A stretch of DNA of 64,000 bases from Riptortus pedestris (GCA_019009955.1 CM032230.1:125961001-126025000); one strand, 5' to 3'; shown: positions 33,336 to 46,111, counted from the stretch's first letter. The notes: a model not told the origin generated them from the letters alone. A program made the numbers and translations.

Positions 33336-33804
33336 CTGTTAACGCTCTAGCGGTCGCAAGTTTTGTTTGATCGTTACGAAACTCGGAATTTAAACGTTTT
33401 ATGCAAAAAGGAAGATCAAGTTCGCTAATGGCTGAAATCAGACCAGTGAGAGGGTTGGTTTAGAGGGGGGGATTTTCGGAAAATTCGAAATATCTCCGTT
33501 ATTGTGCGTCGGATCGAAACTTTGTATAGAATCAATCTTATTGCAAATTAAATTTACTATAAATATTGTTCTATACATTTATTCTGTATCTTGAATATTA
33601 ACCGAGATATTTGCATTTGTATTGTGTGTGCGGTCGACAGGAGTGGGCTATGCGAGAGATCTGGTGGCCGTTGCCGTAACTATTCGTCCCCCATGTATAG
33701 GTTTAGAGATTCCTCACTACTGCAGTTGTTATTAGGCAGATTTCTCTATTGTAATACTTCGCGTGGGAAATCTGCTTAGTTTACGCAGCCCCTGCGTGAA
33801 GGAC
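33331..33804 (+). mobile_element. TA-core repeat, hairpin half
   Basis: From CTGTTAACGCTCTAGCGGTC through TATCTCCGTTATTGTGCGTC to GCAGCCCCTGCGTGAAGGAC. The tract before it is shared with the preceding tandem repeat; the palindromic half is missing. Confidence 0.75.
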
Positions 33805-34491
33805 TTTTAGTTTTTCCACATTTAAAATTACAATTACTGTTCATCTATATTGGTTGTATAACGGCAGATCAACAATTAAGAGGAGTTGATTAGCCCGTGT
33901 TTATACTCCTTATTTTTAGGAGGTTGCTGTCTGTTATTACTAATTATTTAGTTGAGATACCCTTCGGCGATTCATCTTTAAACATAGGCGAGTATAATTT
34001 TAGAAAATTAAATAAATATTAAGAATCCACAGAATTAAATTTTACAAATATAAAAAATAAATAGAATACACAAAATTAAATGTAAAATGTTAGTATATTT
34101 ACAACATAAGAAAAAAAAACTATAAAGAGGTAAACTGGAAGGAGGTAAATCTTATATTCGACAAATACAACAATTAATGATGACTAATAGCTTTTATGTT
34201 TCATCAAATAATTCGTTATTTCCTAAATACTTGAAAACACCATCTCTATAAATTGGCTACTGCCCGCTAGTAGTTCACATTAATTTTCTTGCTACGTTAT
34301 TACTTGTGAGCAGTTAGTTTAGTGTTTTACAGTCAGGGTTTTTTTGCAGTAGCAACATGTAGCGTCATACCACGGTTAATGTCTAAACAACGCTTATGAA
34401 TTTAGTTTCATTTATGTTGAGACAAAAAAAAAGGTTAAAAAAGATAGGTAATGAATCACAGATACTTATACACATTTACTTACACACGCAC

Positions 34492-34495
<4 letters not shown>
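33805..34495. other. Unrepeated intron sequence
   Basis: No feature recognised. Confidence 0.35.

Positions 34496-34553
<58 letters not shown>
34496..34553. repeat. (TA)n microsatellite
   Basis: About 28 TA units, directly next to the 3' hairpin of a LINE fragment. Confidence 0.95.
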
Positions 34554-34557
<4 letters not shown>

Positions 34558-34561
34558 TATT

Positions 34562-35049
34562 TCCTTCCTGAAGTAACCCTACAGGAAGGGAGTTTATTAG
34601 CCACACGTCCCGTACAATAATTAGTACATAACGTGTGCTTGATACATTTTTTTTTTAAACTATAATAACATAAAATATTTGTACAATAAAATTATTTACA
34701 ACAAAGAAAAAGAAAAAAGAAATGAAAAGAAAAACAAATTTTGAATTCAATGCAGAATAATTAATTAATTTAACTGTATTTCAGTTTCAAATAATACAGG
34801 AAGTCTTCAACAAACTTTTCTTCAGCAAACTGTTTTAATGGTTTATTATGTTTATAAAATAATAGTTTTTCCTCAACAGGCCAATTTTTTTGTCGGCATT
34901 TTAGTTGGGTTTTAAAGTTTTCTCTTTGGTCTGTTAGTAGTCTGCAGTCATAGAGCAAGTGTCTGTATGTCTGTTCAGTAGTAAAGTCGCAGTAACAGTT
35001 TGGTTGATCTGTTAGGCCAAAACGATTAAAATAAGAATTTGTTGTTCCG
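34562..35049 (-). pseudogene. LINE 3' end fragment
   Basis: Same family as 4333-5043. The minus-strand frame 34958-34770 reads MLYDCRLLTDQRENFKTQLK and then NWPVEEKLLFYKHNK, and ends near FLYYLKLKYS. The C-terminal block follows the Cys/His knuckle of RNase H-bearing non-LTR elements. The hairpin CCTTCCTG..CAGGAAGG at 34564-34590 marks the 3' end. It is truncated on the 5' side near 35049, before the RNase H domain. Confidence 0.7.
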
Positions 35050-35080
35050 TATATATTATTTATTTACTTTTTTAAATTTC

Positions 35081-35082
<2 letters not shown>

Positions 35083-35118
<36 letters not shown>
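35083..35118. repeat. (TA)n microsatellite
   Basis: About 18 TA units. Confidence 0.95.
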
Positions 35119-35122
<4 letters not shown>

Positions 35123-35705
35123 TAAAGTTAAATTATACATAATTATACAAGTGTTCTTTCCTATTCCCAACTTATGTCAAGTATAAGCCCCTTTAAATTT
35201 ATGGTTTCAGATGTGTCTATCAGCAGCCATATCTCTGTTCTTTGCCCACATTCTATTGACACCTGGCTTTATAAACGAAATATGGAAAAGATCGAAAACA
35301 AATCTTTCCACCATGGGAAAGTAACAGAGATTCTTAGTTAAGTAATTATAATGAAGATGATGGGAATGATTTGCATATCGGATCCCGACCCGAGAATTCC
35401 TGAGTTATTAAATTGGAAGTTATAATTTAATCCGCAGCAATTTTAACCAGTGAATATCACAGAACGGAATTGAGTTTTCTCAATTAAAGTGGTAATGGAT
35501 TCTCTATTTAGAACTGTATTTATGCAAGATTAACCAGACGTCACGTAGGCATCTATTTTAGACTTTTTTTAATAACATTTAACAAACCTTTTGTAGGTAT
35601 TTAAGGGAGAGGTTCTGATAAAACTGCCCCTATAGGAAAACTAATGAAGTTTGCTTAGTTCAGTTATTCAATCGTAGTAGACATATTTATACGGTCCATT
35701 CGGTT
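35119..35705. other. Unrepeated intron sequence
   Basis: No feature recognised. Confidence 0.35.
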
Positions 35706-36476
35706 ATTAAGGAAAATCAGCTATTGAGGTCCAATGCATGACGCGAAATTCGAATATATTTTCTCATACGTCCATTGACCCTACCCAGGAGATGACGAAA
35801 ATGAGGTCCGTTCACAACTGGATATATGTTTATTAACGCTCTAGCGGTCGCAGTTTTTCTTCAATCGTCCCCAAACTCGATATTTAAACGTTTTGCGTAA
35901 AATTGAAGACTAGTTTAGAGGAGGGTTGTTTCGAAAATTCTTAATATCTCCTTTAATATTCGTGGGATCGAAAACTTGTACAGAACCAAGCTTATTGAAA
36001 GTGCTTAATCTCAGATGGTAAATCTAGAGTGGCGAGTTCGATTCACGCCTGGGCAGAAATATTTATTTATTGACGGAATTCATTAAATAAAATCCTTAGT
36101 CCCACCAGGCTAGAAAAGGGTGTTAACCTGCAGATAACCCATCCAAATTAGCCTTAGTTGCAAAAAGTGGCCGTTAATAAATAATTTAATTTAATTTATT
36201 GCAAGTGGAATGTTCTATAAATGTTGTCATGCACGTTTTTTCACTCTCTTGATGATTAACCGAGACATTTGCATTTTTTAGTTATCAGCCTTCAGTAAAC
36301 CCCCACTCCTACGTGTATCATATAAAGCTGTTTTATCACAAAACAATTTATTGGTAGCCTAAATACCAAATATTGTTCTCATTGAACTTTTACGTTTTGA
36401 GATAAATACAAATGGGGGACGCATTCTCACGCACATGGGAAATCTGCTTAGCTAACGCAGCACCTGCGTGACGGAC
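35706..36476 (+). mobile_element. TA-core repeat, long subfamily, split by a SINE
   Basis: Decayed palindromic start with CAGCTATTGAGGTCCAATGC, arm GAGATGACGAAAATGAGGTC, no TA tract, then TCTAGCGGTCGCAGTTTTTC. A SINE interrupts it at 36004-36195; it resumes with the long-subfamily block (CCTTCAGTAAACCCCCACTC) and ends GCAGCACCTGCGTGACGGAC. Confidence 0.75.
36004..36195 (+). mobile_element. tRNA-derived SINE, 5'-truncated, inside TA-core repeat
   Basis: B-box-like GCGAGTTCGATTCACGCC and CTGGGCA, body CCCACCAGGCTAGAAAAGGG, and an ATAAATAATTTAATTT tail. Target duplication TTATTGAAAGTG (35992-36003) and TTATTGCAAGTG (36196-36207), one mismatch. The tRNA-like 5' third is missing. Confidence 0.88.
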
Positions 36477-36587
36477 TGTTTAACCTCACTACAGCAATGC
36501 AGAAGCAATCGTTTAATTGAAGTAAGTAGACTCGTGATGCAAAATGGGAATAAATATAGTATTTCAAAACAAGCTCTAATAAAATTA

Positions 36588-36662
36588 GCAAATTTCCCTA
36601 AAAAGAAAAATCAGCTATCTGGTTATACTCATTACGCGATTTTCGATAATTTCCCCAAATGA
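36588..36662 (+). mobile_element. TA-core repeat, palindromic terminus only
   Basis: TTAGCAAATTTCCCTAAAAA with AATCAGCTATCTGG and ACGCGATTTTCGATAATTTC. It breaks off before the TA tract. Confidence 0.6.
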
Positions 36663-36750
36663 TGCCTAGATGCGAGTTAAAACTCAGGACTTCAGGTGGT
36701 TTATCGAGTGACATTACGATCAACGCCTAAACTCGCATGGCTAGCCTCCA
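36663..36750 (-). repeat. tRNA-like SINE head, variant
   Basis: The minus strand reads GGCTAGCCATGCGAGTTTAG and GCGTTG, close to the SINE A-box region (GGTTAGCCATGTGAGTTAAAG). The rest of the SINE is not recognisable. Confidence 0.45.
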
Positions 36751-37838
36751 AAGTTAATGTAATCTGTGGGGAAAAAAAATCAAGATTAAAAAAAAATCAT
36801 TATGTAAGTCGGAGCATGATATTCAGCTTTCTTGGACGGCAAGGGAGAACTGAGTGTCTCTGTAGATGTGGAACTCCAGGCCTGGAAGACCTATTACCAA
36901 CTTTTCTCCAGGCTTTTATTAAAGTTGTTTCAGGGGGTGTTAAAGCTCATCTCCTCTACCTTTACTCCTTTGACCCCTTCCCCCACTCCCAGGGGAGGAG
37001 AGGATTTATTTCAAGAATGTCGCTTCCTTTTTAGTTGCCTGGAAGAATGTCAAATTTTGGGTTATCAGATGGTGTTACACTTTTAAATCTATTATTAATC
37101 ATACATTAAGGAGGTGCCTCTGCTTTCCTCCTTGCTCATAGACGAACTGAATTTATATTTATAGATAATACTCTTGAATAACGACTTTGGCAACGAAGTC
37201 ACATATATTATGTGCCCTTGACAGAGCTGTATCTTCAAGAGGTCTGATTTTTTTCTAATCACGCAAATTTTTTTTTGTCTGATTAAATTTGACGAAAATT
37301 TTACATTGAGAGTTTACATAGTTTCTACACTATTAAATGCTTATTTGTTGGTGCGAGGCGCATACTCAATGGAGAGGCAAGATTTTCGGGGTTCATTAAA
37401 AATACTACTATCCACAGAGGTCATTTGTATAATGGAATCTCTTTTAATAAACGTACACCACGCAGGAGCTGCGTATGGCATACTAATTCTTTATTTCTAA
37501 GATAAAATCCGATGGGTAGAGGGCATGAAAATTCGGATATCCTGCTTAATATTGGAGTTACGAAAAAATGTATAGAGAACAATTGTAGAGGATCAATATT
37601 TTAACAAGATAAGTTCTATAAAATGTTTCTCCATAGATCTCGTTAGTATTCAATTTTCCTGCGTAAGATTCCATCGTTCGATGCTGTTTCAGAGTACGCA
37701 CGCCAAATACTTGCATCGCACATATCTTTTCTAATGCTTTGTGTGAGTCGCCTCTCTTACGTTAGAATGTAGAACGCTCATAAGGTAGAGAGTTATGAGT
37801 GTAATTGCATTCCATGCACAGTGTTCAGTGAAGTCAGG
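36751..37838. other. Unrepeated intron sequence
   Basis: 36820-37080 is GC-balanced, with two overlapping plus frames (from 36696 and 36832) that resemble no known protein. No other feature. Confidence 0.35.
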
Positions 37839-37842
37839 ATAA

Positions 37843-38314
37843 CTCTGCAGTAGGCGCGCCTCTCGTCAGTACAAGAGTGGGCGCTTGTCATTTCTCAGAT
37901 GACTTTCCGTGTTTCCGTAAGTATTAAAGTAAGAAGGTTATTTTTAATTAAGCCAGTAATAATATTTGTATAATAGTTATTTTATAAAGTATATTTTTGG
38001 GACATAGGAAACCAGGGTGTCCTCCTTCCTATAAGCGAAGATGCTTGAATTTATTTCCCTATTTTTTATACTTTTAAGCTCCCTGTAAATCTGCCACTGC
38101 ACTACTTACAAAGGTAGTCGCGTGGGATCTCACAGATGCCTCAAGGTCATGTGCAGTACTGGAGAATCAGAAAAGGGTTGAAACCTTACTGGTGGAAGAC
38201 TCTATACATGAGGGGAAGGTAGCTAGTGGGGGGCACCCAGGTTCTATCCTCTACCTCAACAGTTCAAAACGTCTCTCCAAAACATCTCTCAAAAGACGTG
38301 CGACTACTGCAGTG
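37843..38314. mobile_element. piggyBac-like MITE C
   Basis: The right end CTACTGCAGTG meets TTAA at 38315-38318; the left end CTCTGCAGTAGGCGCG follows ATAA (37839-37842), a one-base-changed TTAA. Palindrome GTCATTTCTCAGATGAC at 37887-37903. 472 bp, non-coding, same family as 28394-28718. Confidence 0.75.
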
Positions 38315-38618
38315 TTAAGCTTTCTTCAGTTTTGCTAGATGCCCATTTGTAGATGACCGTCTTCTGACACAGTCTCCATAACGTTCGAAAGTAAAATTGT
38401 CTAAAGCTTACTTCCGAGGGCAGTTCAGTTTGGCTGGCCCAAAACAGTATGGTTGCTCAATTTCCTAAATTTCCCATTCCCTTGTAATCCTGTGTCTCAC
38501 CCGTTATGTCGGATTCTCTTAACGCTTCTGAGGTAAGCTACATTCATTATATAATCCCAGTTCAATTTGTCCCTCTTTTCGGCTCGCCAGAGCCCAATGT
38601 AATTTTTATTTGTCTTTT

Positions 38619-39179
38619 TAACAGATGTTCCTTGAAGAAAACCAGTTATTGAGGTACTCATGACGCGATTTTAGAAACATGTCTTCAAAAGTCCATCGAT
38701 CCTATATATTTGTCTGTTACCACACTATACCGGTCAAAATCTTTGTTTTATCGTTTCCAACCTCGATATTTAAACGTTTTATGCAAAACTAAAGATTAAA
38801 CTCGTTAATGGCTGCAATCCGATCATTGGGAGGGGGAGTTCCTAAATTCCTCACATCTCCGTTATTATACGTCGGATCAAAAAATTGTATATAATCAATC
38901 TTATAGCAAATGTAATATTCTGTAAATGTTATTATGTACGATATTTCACTATTTCGTTTACTAACGGAGATAGTTGCATTTTTTTTTTTTAGTTTTGGCC
39001 TCCAGTAAACCACAGACTCCTACTCTTGTCATATTAACAATGGGTTATATTATGAAGCACTTCCGTGAAACTTAAATACCAAATATTGTTTACATTGACC
39101 TTTTACGTTCAGAGATACATGCAAATACGTGACGCAAATGGGATACCTGGTTACTTAACGCAGTCCCTGCGTGACGGAA
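38619..39179 (+). mobile_element. TA-core repeat, long subfamily
   Basis: Decayed palindromic end (TTAACAGATGTTCCTTGAAG), arm TCATGACGCGATTTTAGAAA, no TA tract, GATCATTGGGAGGGGG, the CCTCCAGTAAACCACAGACT block and the terminus GCAGTCCCTGCGTGACGGA. Confidence 0.7.
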
Positions 39180-40019
39180 GTTTTTTATTACAACTTACTC
39201 CAACAGACTTCATTCTTTGACCAGAAGCCAACAAACACAGTCTTACCTTCATCAGGTTCATCATGTAATATGGATGGACTTATATCATGTTCATCATTCA
39301 ATCTCTTTAGACGCTTACTACATAAGATCGTTCAACTGACCCTTAGCTGGAAAATAAAGAAGAGGAAGGAAAGAAAAAGATTTATAACATCAGAGACTAG
39401 GTCAGCGCCATTTCGGATTATCTTAGATCTAGAGCCAAACATTCGCCCTCATAGACCTTTAAGATTTTTATCGCGTTCCCTTTTCTACTCTCAGATAACC
39501 ACTCAGCCTGTGAGTGTACACTTCCGATATTTGTCCTGACAAGTGTGACAGATGTTTCCCTTATAATAAAAACTAGCAGCTTTACAAAGGTACATATATA
39601 AATGGTTTCCTTTGTAAATATAAACATTGGATTTTCTTATGAAGTAAGCATCCCATTATTTTCAGTGACAGAAGTGACGTATAAATGTAGAGTCATTCAG
39701 TTTTCATACCCATAAAGTAAAATGGGGCAGTAGGGGAAATTAAATTCATAATGATATCCAGACGATCCAAACTAAGCTACTTTAGTCTCGTAAAATGTCA
39801 GTGAAATTGTTTTGTGCGTGAGTTATGGAAATAATATTCACGACTTATTTATTATCGTTCAAAAGGTCAAAATATCAAGGTCCAAAAATCACAGATTCAG
39901 CACTCTAGCAGTCAACAAAATAATATGATAATATTCTTTTCTAGGATTATCCCGTATGGGTTGTAGTAGAAAGTAATAAACTGGCTGTACTGCCCGTCAT
40001 AGCGGATTGAAATAAAACT
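39180..40019. other. Unrepeated intron sequence
   Basis: A 122-codon plus frame (39171-39539) has no recognisable motif and starts inside the repeat terminus; judged incidental. Confidence 0.35.
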
Positions 40020-40500
40020 GGTTTCCCGTGGAAATATATTGTTATGTTTATTACATAATCAGGAATAAACGTTGTTGATTAGAGTTCTTTTGGATTGCAA
40101 AATTAAACACGTACAAGCTTCAGAATGTTTATCACTGCACAATTTATTTAGCAATGCACTACACACTTGGTTAATTATTCTTAACTACTACTCACAGTAT
40201 GGACTGATAGCTTCACTGTTCTTGTTATTAAACAGTCCGATAACTCACTCGCGATCACTGAAGTTCACAAAACTGATCTTGGCGAAGTTAACGGCACTGC
40301 ACTGTCTTAAACACGGCACTGCACTGTCTTAAACACGGCACTATAATGTTCCTTACAGAGTCACGGCACAACACTGTTCTTCACATAAAACACTTTACAG
40401 TACTGCAACTAAGTCGCACTGATGATCACTTGAAAACAGCTGAGAACAAACTAACTAAACTAGCGGTGGTCGGATCCTTTTATCACACCAAAGCGGAATT
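40020..40500 (-). repeat. Possible solo LTR, copy 2
   Basis: Related to 24536-24914 plus 26119-26185. The minus strand starts with the TATA-like GTGTGATAAAAGG (about 40475-40487) and an initiator-like TTTAGTTAG. Internally a 22-bp unit starting ACGGCACTGCACTGTC is repeated at 40290-40311 and 40312-40333. No coding; LTR identity is inferred. Confidence 0.5.
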
Positions 40501-42562
40501 TTCTGGACTCTTGGCGGAACCTTTGATCTTCTTCGTACTTCCCAAATATGTGACTGTCTCTGTTTAATTTTTCATGTATTTGATTTTAGCAACAATATTA
40601 AGGTTATTCCAAGAAAACCCTTATTCCTACGTATTACTATACGTATAACTACTGTTAGCCATGACAAAATTCAGTCCCTAAATAAAAATATCTAAAATGT
40701 CACAATTTACTTGAGAGATTCTTATTAATACATTATTGAAATAAATTTTCATTTCAAAACTCACGATGAATCGTTTTTACAAACTTTCGTTTGTAACCTT
40801 CGTTTTACGACGCCCCAAGATTAATATTCTTCGTTTAGTTATACTATGTCTCTAACAAACAGAAATTATCTGTCCAATAAAATTTTATTAAGGCGATGTT
40901 ATATTTTTAAGAACTTTTAATCCGTAGGATGAAGAGTTATTTAGATACCTCTTATAAGATAAAAGGTAATGGATAAAAAAAAAAATTATGATAATATTTT
41001 TGAATTATTGATAAGGAATATCCAAAATTCAAAGATAACAATTAAAGATTAACCTTCTATCCATCATCTGTTATCAGAAATAATTTTTGCCAAACTTTAC
41101 AGCAAATACACACGTAGGAAATCTATTCTTCTGCGAAGACAGAATTGTGGGTGTCTGGTAATAGTTGCAAAAGATCTTCAAGGTCTGTAAATCCAAACGA
41201 AAGAAAAACCTCTGTACGTACTTCATGTTCGTCCTAGATTACATAGCGACAATGAACTATTGAACAAAGTTTTCAGGACCACGTGAAGTGAATCTAAAAA
41301 ACTTATTATTTCCATCTAAACCCTTATAAAGAGGTTATTCATTTTACTGGGATTAATTTAATAGTTTTATTTTTACACTCAAAATATTTAGTTGAGTTAT
41401 TAGATAATTCAAAAATATTCAAAGAAGATAAGTACAATTATGCATCTTAAATCAGCCGAGAAGCAGAACCATTGATGATAATGAAAACATTAAATATTTA
41501 AGATTCAATTTCAAATCCCAGAGTTCAATCAAGAGAGAATCCCGACAACAGAATACGTTACAGCATCAAAGGACTCAACTTTGGCTAAAATAGTATTTAT
41601 TCTTTATCAATAGTCAATGTTTGAGTAAAATAATTTAATTACAGCATTTCCGTAGAAATTAAAAATACTTTCCGAAAAAAAAAATTCCTTGTAATTACTA
41701 GTGTTTTCAATAAGATATGCAGAATAAAACCTTTTTCATTTACAAATTTTACACTAAACAACAAACATTGCATAGCAGAATTATTTAAAAAATAGTGGTT
41801 CCTTTATTTATCTATTATTTCGCCCAAAAACATAAGCCAAACTATTTTTTTCCTTCGCGAAAGCATGTTACTTTCCAGTCAAAAGCTCCCGTCCCTTTTT
41901 CAAAAAACGTTTATATGGGCACAACGCCCTTGTAATTAATTCTCTTGTCATCATGGTCATTTTATGATAAAGATGACGTGCACTAATATAAATGATTTTC
42001 GATTAAAACAACTAAATAAAAAAAAATCTCACGCTCCATTTAAATTTAAAATGTTATATGCTTCATATTATGAGAAAACTATAGAGCGGAATGTGGAATG
42101 ATGTCATTAGTGTGGCATTATAGAAGAGTGGTCAATCCATATGAAGTGATCCAAAAGATATTAAGCTGGTAACTAGACCATTTTTGAAATTTTAAGTCAA
42201 ACAAGTTTTTATTTCTACACTTTCCTAAAACATTCCAAAGTCAATCAATTAAACATATTTTATAATAATTACGTTACATATAATTTACGGCAAAGGCTAA
42301 GTTTTCCCCCGTTTTCAAAATCTCATAGCTTGGTTCAAAGTTGAACATAGAAATTGAACTTCGTACTACACTTTTCTGTTATATAGTACTGGACAATGTA
42401 TACACCTTTTTGGCGTATATGCAGTGTCATCAGAGATGTACAACAACAAACTACAAAAATTAAAAATATCCAAATTTTAAAAATTCTTAAAGAAACGAGG
42501 AAACATTTGTCAATGCTGTCACTCTATGAAATGTGAATACTTGACGATGTGTTACTAAAAAA
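40501..42562. other. Long unrepeated intron sequence
   Basis: About 2 kb of AT-rich DNA without recognised genes or repeats. Confidence 0.4.
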
Positions 42563-43051
42563 GTCCGTCACACAGGGGCTGCGTAAACTAAGCAGATTTT
42601 CCACGTGAATTTTTACAATAGAGAAATTTCAGAATAGAGTGTCAAACAGTTACGGAAACGGCCCGAACGAGCTCTTGACGGAAACTCATGACTAGACCCG
42701 AAGTTAGCCGATCTCATCTCAGAAGCTGAAAACAGAAAAATGCAAATATCTCGGTTAATATTCAAGATACAGAATAAATGTACATAACATTATTTGTAGT
42801 AAATTTTTACTTTACTTACTTTAATTTTGCAAATTATCATTTGCAATAAGATTGATTCTATATATTTTTTCGATCCGACGTATAGTAACGGAGATATTTC
42901 GAATTTTCGAAAATCCTCCCCTCTAAACCCCCCCCCCCCACTGGTCCGATTTCAGCCATTAACGAACTTGATCTTTATTTTTGCATGAAACGTTAAAATA
43001 TCGAGTTTGGTAACGATAAAACGAAAATTGCGACCGCTAGAGCGTTAAAAG

Positions 43052-43105
<54 letters not shown>

Positions 43106-43229
43106 GTGAACGGACCTCATTTTCGTCATCTCCTGGGTAGGATCGATGGACATTAAAGAAGAAATTTTTCGAAACTCGCGTCATGAGTACGACCTCAATA
43201 GCTGATTTCCCTTAAGGGAAATCTGCTAA
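42563..43229 (-). mobile_element. TA-core repeat, full length
   Basis: One of the most complete copies. Hairpin end GTCCGTCACACAGGGGCTGC, body with GGTTAATATTCAAGATACAG, CCCCCCCCCACTGGTCCG, TGCGACCGCTAGAGCG, (TA)n at 43057-43102, arm TGTGAACGGACCTCATTTTC, and an intact palindrome GATTTCCCTTAAGGGAAATC at 43204-43223. A ~40-base TTTACTTTACTTAC insertion sits near 42807. Confidence 0.85.
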
Positions 43230-44426
43230 AAAACTAACTCCGGTAAATCACTAATTATATATTTTATTATCTAAAAAACGTACTAAACTTTGAACCGCTT
43301 AACTTTGGAGGCCATTTTGACTAGTAAATTAGATATTTAGGGCACCATGGAAACAATATTCTAGAGTAAAACTCTAGCAGCTGCTGAGACATACTTCGTT
43401 TAATTGAAATAAAGAAGCTCACCCCCCCCCCCCCCCAGGGAGGGGTTCCCACTTGACGCCGCGGTATAGATGTGAGTCAATAAATTACATTTAGCCTAGT
43501 TGGCTGATACCTTAGCTTTGATTAAAATGTCTGATTGATCTCTGGCAGCTGAAAGCCCAATCAGCAGACTGAAGTAGTCTGTCGGTATATGGCATGAGAC
43601 CAAGGCTGCCTGGGCCAAGCTAATACGATAATCTACCTCTTTGGTCCCAATCCAGGCTTGTAGCTAACACCGACCTAATGTCTACAGTATCATCAAACTC
43701 ATCGGGGACACCATTACCGATCGGTCAACAGCTACTGACAACAAATCGTCCCCAATCCACTCATCAATTATTTCTGGCGGTTCTCGTTAATTAGATTCCT
43801 GTAATTAAGACCGTAATGGTTAGTGGGAAGTAGTTCGGTTAGTGATTTATGGGTAGTGGGTGGTTGCTTAGAATCTCGGATTACCTAACCTTTAATATTT
43901 AACTTAAGTTGCTGAGACTAGATCTCGACAATTATATATTATGTAATAATGTCAACCACAAAAATAATTCATTTTAATTATTTTCAGACTCAATAGTTAA
44001 TATAATTTTTCGTGGTATGTACTACACGTCAATACAATTTCATTATTCTATGTTAATATCATAAAGTGGTTTTCGATTAATTTAATTTTACGAATTTACT
44101 CGTGTAACAAACTTACTAACAAAAAAATATAAAAATTACGAATACAAGACTGCTTTGATAGATCAGTCATTTCGCTATTTTAAGCTTCCTCGTTGGGGCG
44201 TAATTACTCTACTCTTTATGATCTAGCGGTCCCCTAAAAGTGCATTCCTTTTTAGCAATATCTCAAGGGTTCTTCGTCTCCCTTCATCCCGCCGGAGGCA
44301 AAAAGAGATGAGTTTTCCAGCACCAGTCACAAATCTGAGGTGTGCAACTATCTTATTTTAAATAAAGACAAACAAAATCCTTGTAAACTGTTAGTGCCAT
44401 TTCTGACACTAAATTATTATTTCTAA

Positions 44427-44431
<5 letters not shown>
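43230..44431. other. Unrepeated intron sequence with GC-balanced block
   Basis: 43440-43910 is GC-rich for this window, lacks repeat matches, and has no convincing frame. A long C-run precedes it (about 43422-43437). Candidate conserved non-coding or regulatory block. Confidence 0.4.
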
Positions 44432-44492
<61 letters not shown>

Positions 44493-44592
44493 AACGTACC
44501 TCATTTTCATCATCTAACAGATAGGAGATTTGAGGAAATTTTTCCAAAATCACGTCAAGAGTACAACCTCAATAGCTTATTTCCCTTGAAGT
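44432..44592 (-). mobile_element. TA-core repeat, palindromic half
   Basis: (TA)n to 44488, ACGTACCTCATTTTCATCAT arm, CAACCTCAATAGCTTATTTC end. Confidence 0.65.
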
Positions 44593-44879
44593 ACATGTAA
44601 ACAGGGCTTGAGATATTTTATGACTCAAAGTGAAAATCGCTTTAGTTGGAGATAGGACAAAACATTGGCCAAACTAAACAAAACTCCAAAACGCAGATGG
44701 AACGTGAAGTAAACAAAATTTCCCTCTAGAGAATTATCAATGCATATGAAGTTATCGAAGACAGTGTGCTTGGTTATTTTTTAAATATTTCTTATTTCTT
44801 TTATATGTTTACTACACAGATTGGAAGTTCAAAACAGATTTTAAAAATAGTTTATCTCATACTATTTTTGTTTCGCAAC

Positions 44880-45012
44880 CATATAATTGATTTTGAATGG
44901 ATTTCATTCTCGTCACCTTTAAGGTTGAATCGATAGACATTTGGAGAAACTTTTCGAAAATCGCGGTGAGTTTGACTTCAATAGGTGATTTTTCTAAGGG
45001 GAAATAGCCACA
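44880..45012 (-). mobile_element. TA-core repeat, palindromic half, decayed
   Basis: GAATGGATTTCATTCTCGTC arm to CAATAGGTGATTTTTCTAAG. No TA tract. Confidence 0.6.
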
Positions 45013-45467
45013 TATCCGTTACGTTATTAAGGGTTCATGAAGGGCATGATCGTTCAAGACTTGATTGGTATATAAACTCTGGAAGTAGCATATAAACTCT
45101 TCAAGATATATCCATCCTAAGGCAGGTAGAGTTGGTATGTTTAAAGGGGCAGTGGTTGGAGTGGTAAATGGGCCGAAAACAGCTGTATTCCGGAGAAGAT
45201 TGTTGAGGCGGTGGAGAACAGCTGTCAGGGAGAAATACGACCCTCGCTGCGACTACAGGGACCATTTAAAGTTAGGGATCCGAGCACCTAATATTTTATC
45301 AGTCTTCACAACTAATCAACAGCTGAAGCCAGTAAAATTAGCACCAACACCCAACTATTCTGGAAAGGTAGATAAATAGATCTAGCTAAGTAGATTAAGC
45401 TGGAAAATCAAGAGTGACAAACGCTTATCCCTAGAATATCTCTTGAATTTTGTAAAAACTTATTTAA
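45013..45467. other. Sequence with an 80-codon open frame of unknown origin
   Basis: A plus frame 45137-45379 encodes a basic stretch (FRRRLLRRWRTAVREKYDPR) with more GC than its surroundings. No family recognised; it could be a transposon remnant or chance. Confidence 0.3.
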
Positions 45468-45870
45468 AACCCCTAATTAGCCTTAACTGCACTAAGTGGG
45501 CGGTAATAAAGTACAAATCATTAAAATTCGTTATAGGAGGGCTCAGGTTAGCCATGTGAGTTAAAGAGATGCCTTTAATCTCACTTGGCAAACCGGGAGG
45601 GACGAGTGCGATTCCCACCTGGGCGAGAGGAATTTATACAGTGCAGGACTCATTAAATAAAATACTTAGTCCCACCCCGGCTAGAAAAGGGTGGTAACCC
45701 TTCCCAATTAGCCATAGTACCAAAACGTGAAGTATATAAATAAATAATAATATAGTTTGCGTTAATATTATGACATTACCATGCGTTACTTTGGTTAGAG
45801 AAAATGGTTACCTGCAGAAACCCGTCCCAATCAGCCATAAGATAATTATGTGGACGCTAACAAATGTCAC
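45468..45870 (+). mobile_element. Cluster of tRNA-derived SINE pieces
   Basis: A 3' fragment (CCTAATTAGCCTTAACTGCA, 45468-45512) precedes a near full-length copy from 45539 (GGGCTCAGGTTAGCCATGTG, B-box-like GAGTGCGATTCCCACC) to ~45760. A third fragment (CCTGCAGAAACCCGTCCCAA, about 45810-45870) follows. All are in plus orientation. Confidence 0.75.
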
Positions 45871-46111
45871 ATGATATAGATTCTTTTTGATCATACAGTT
45901 TTTATTTATTGAGCATTATGTTCTTTTTATGTATCATGATATTGAAAAGTACATGGAAATCTCAAGTTTTCTAAATACTAGCCAGTTAATTTATGGAGAG
46001 GCTTCTTCTGATATCCATTGAGAACAGTCTATAGTCCAGATCATATTATGTAAATTATGTTTTTTTGACACCTTATAAATTGTTGCTTCAGTAAATTTCT
46101 TTCTGTTACAG

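Noticed and set aside
39171..39539. 122-codon plus frame
   Set aside because: Starts in a repeat terminus, no recognisable domain, no splice or promoter support.
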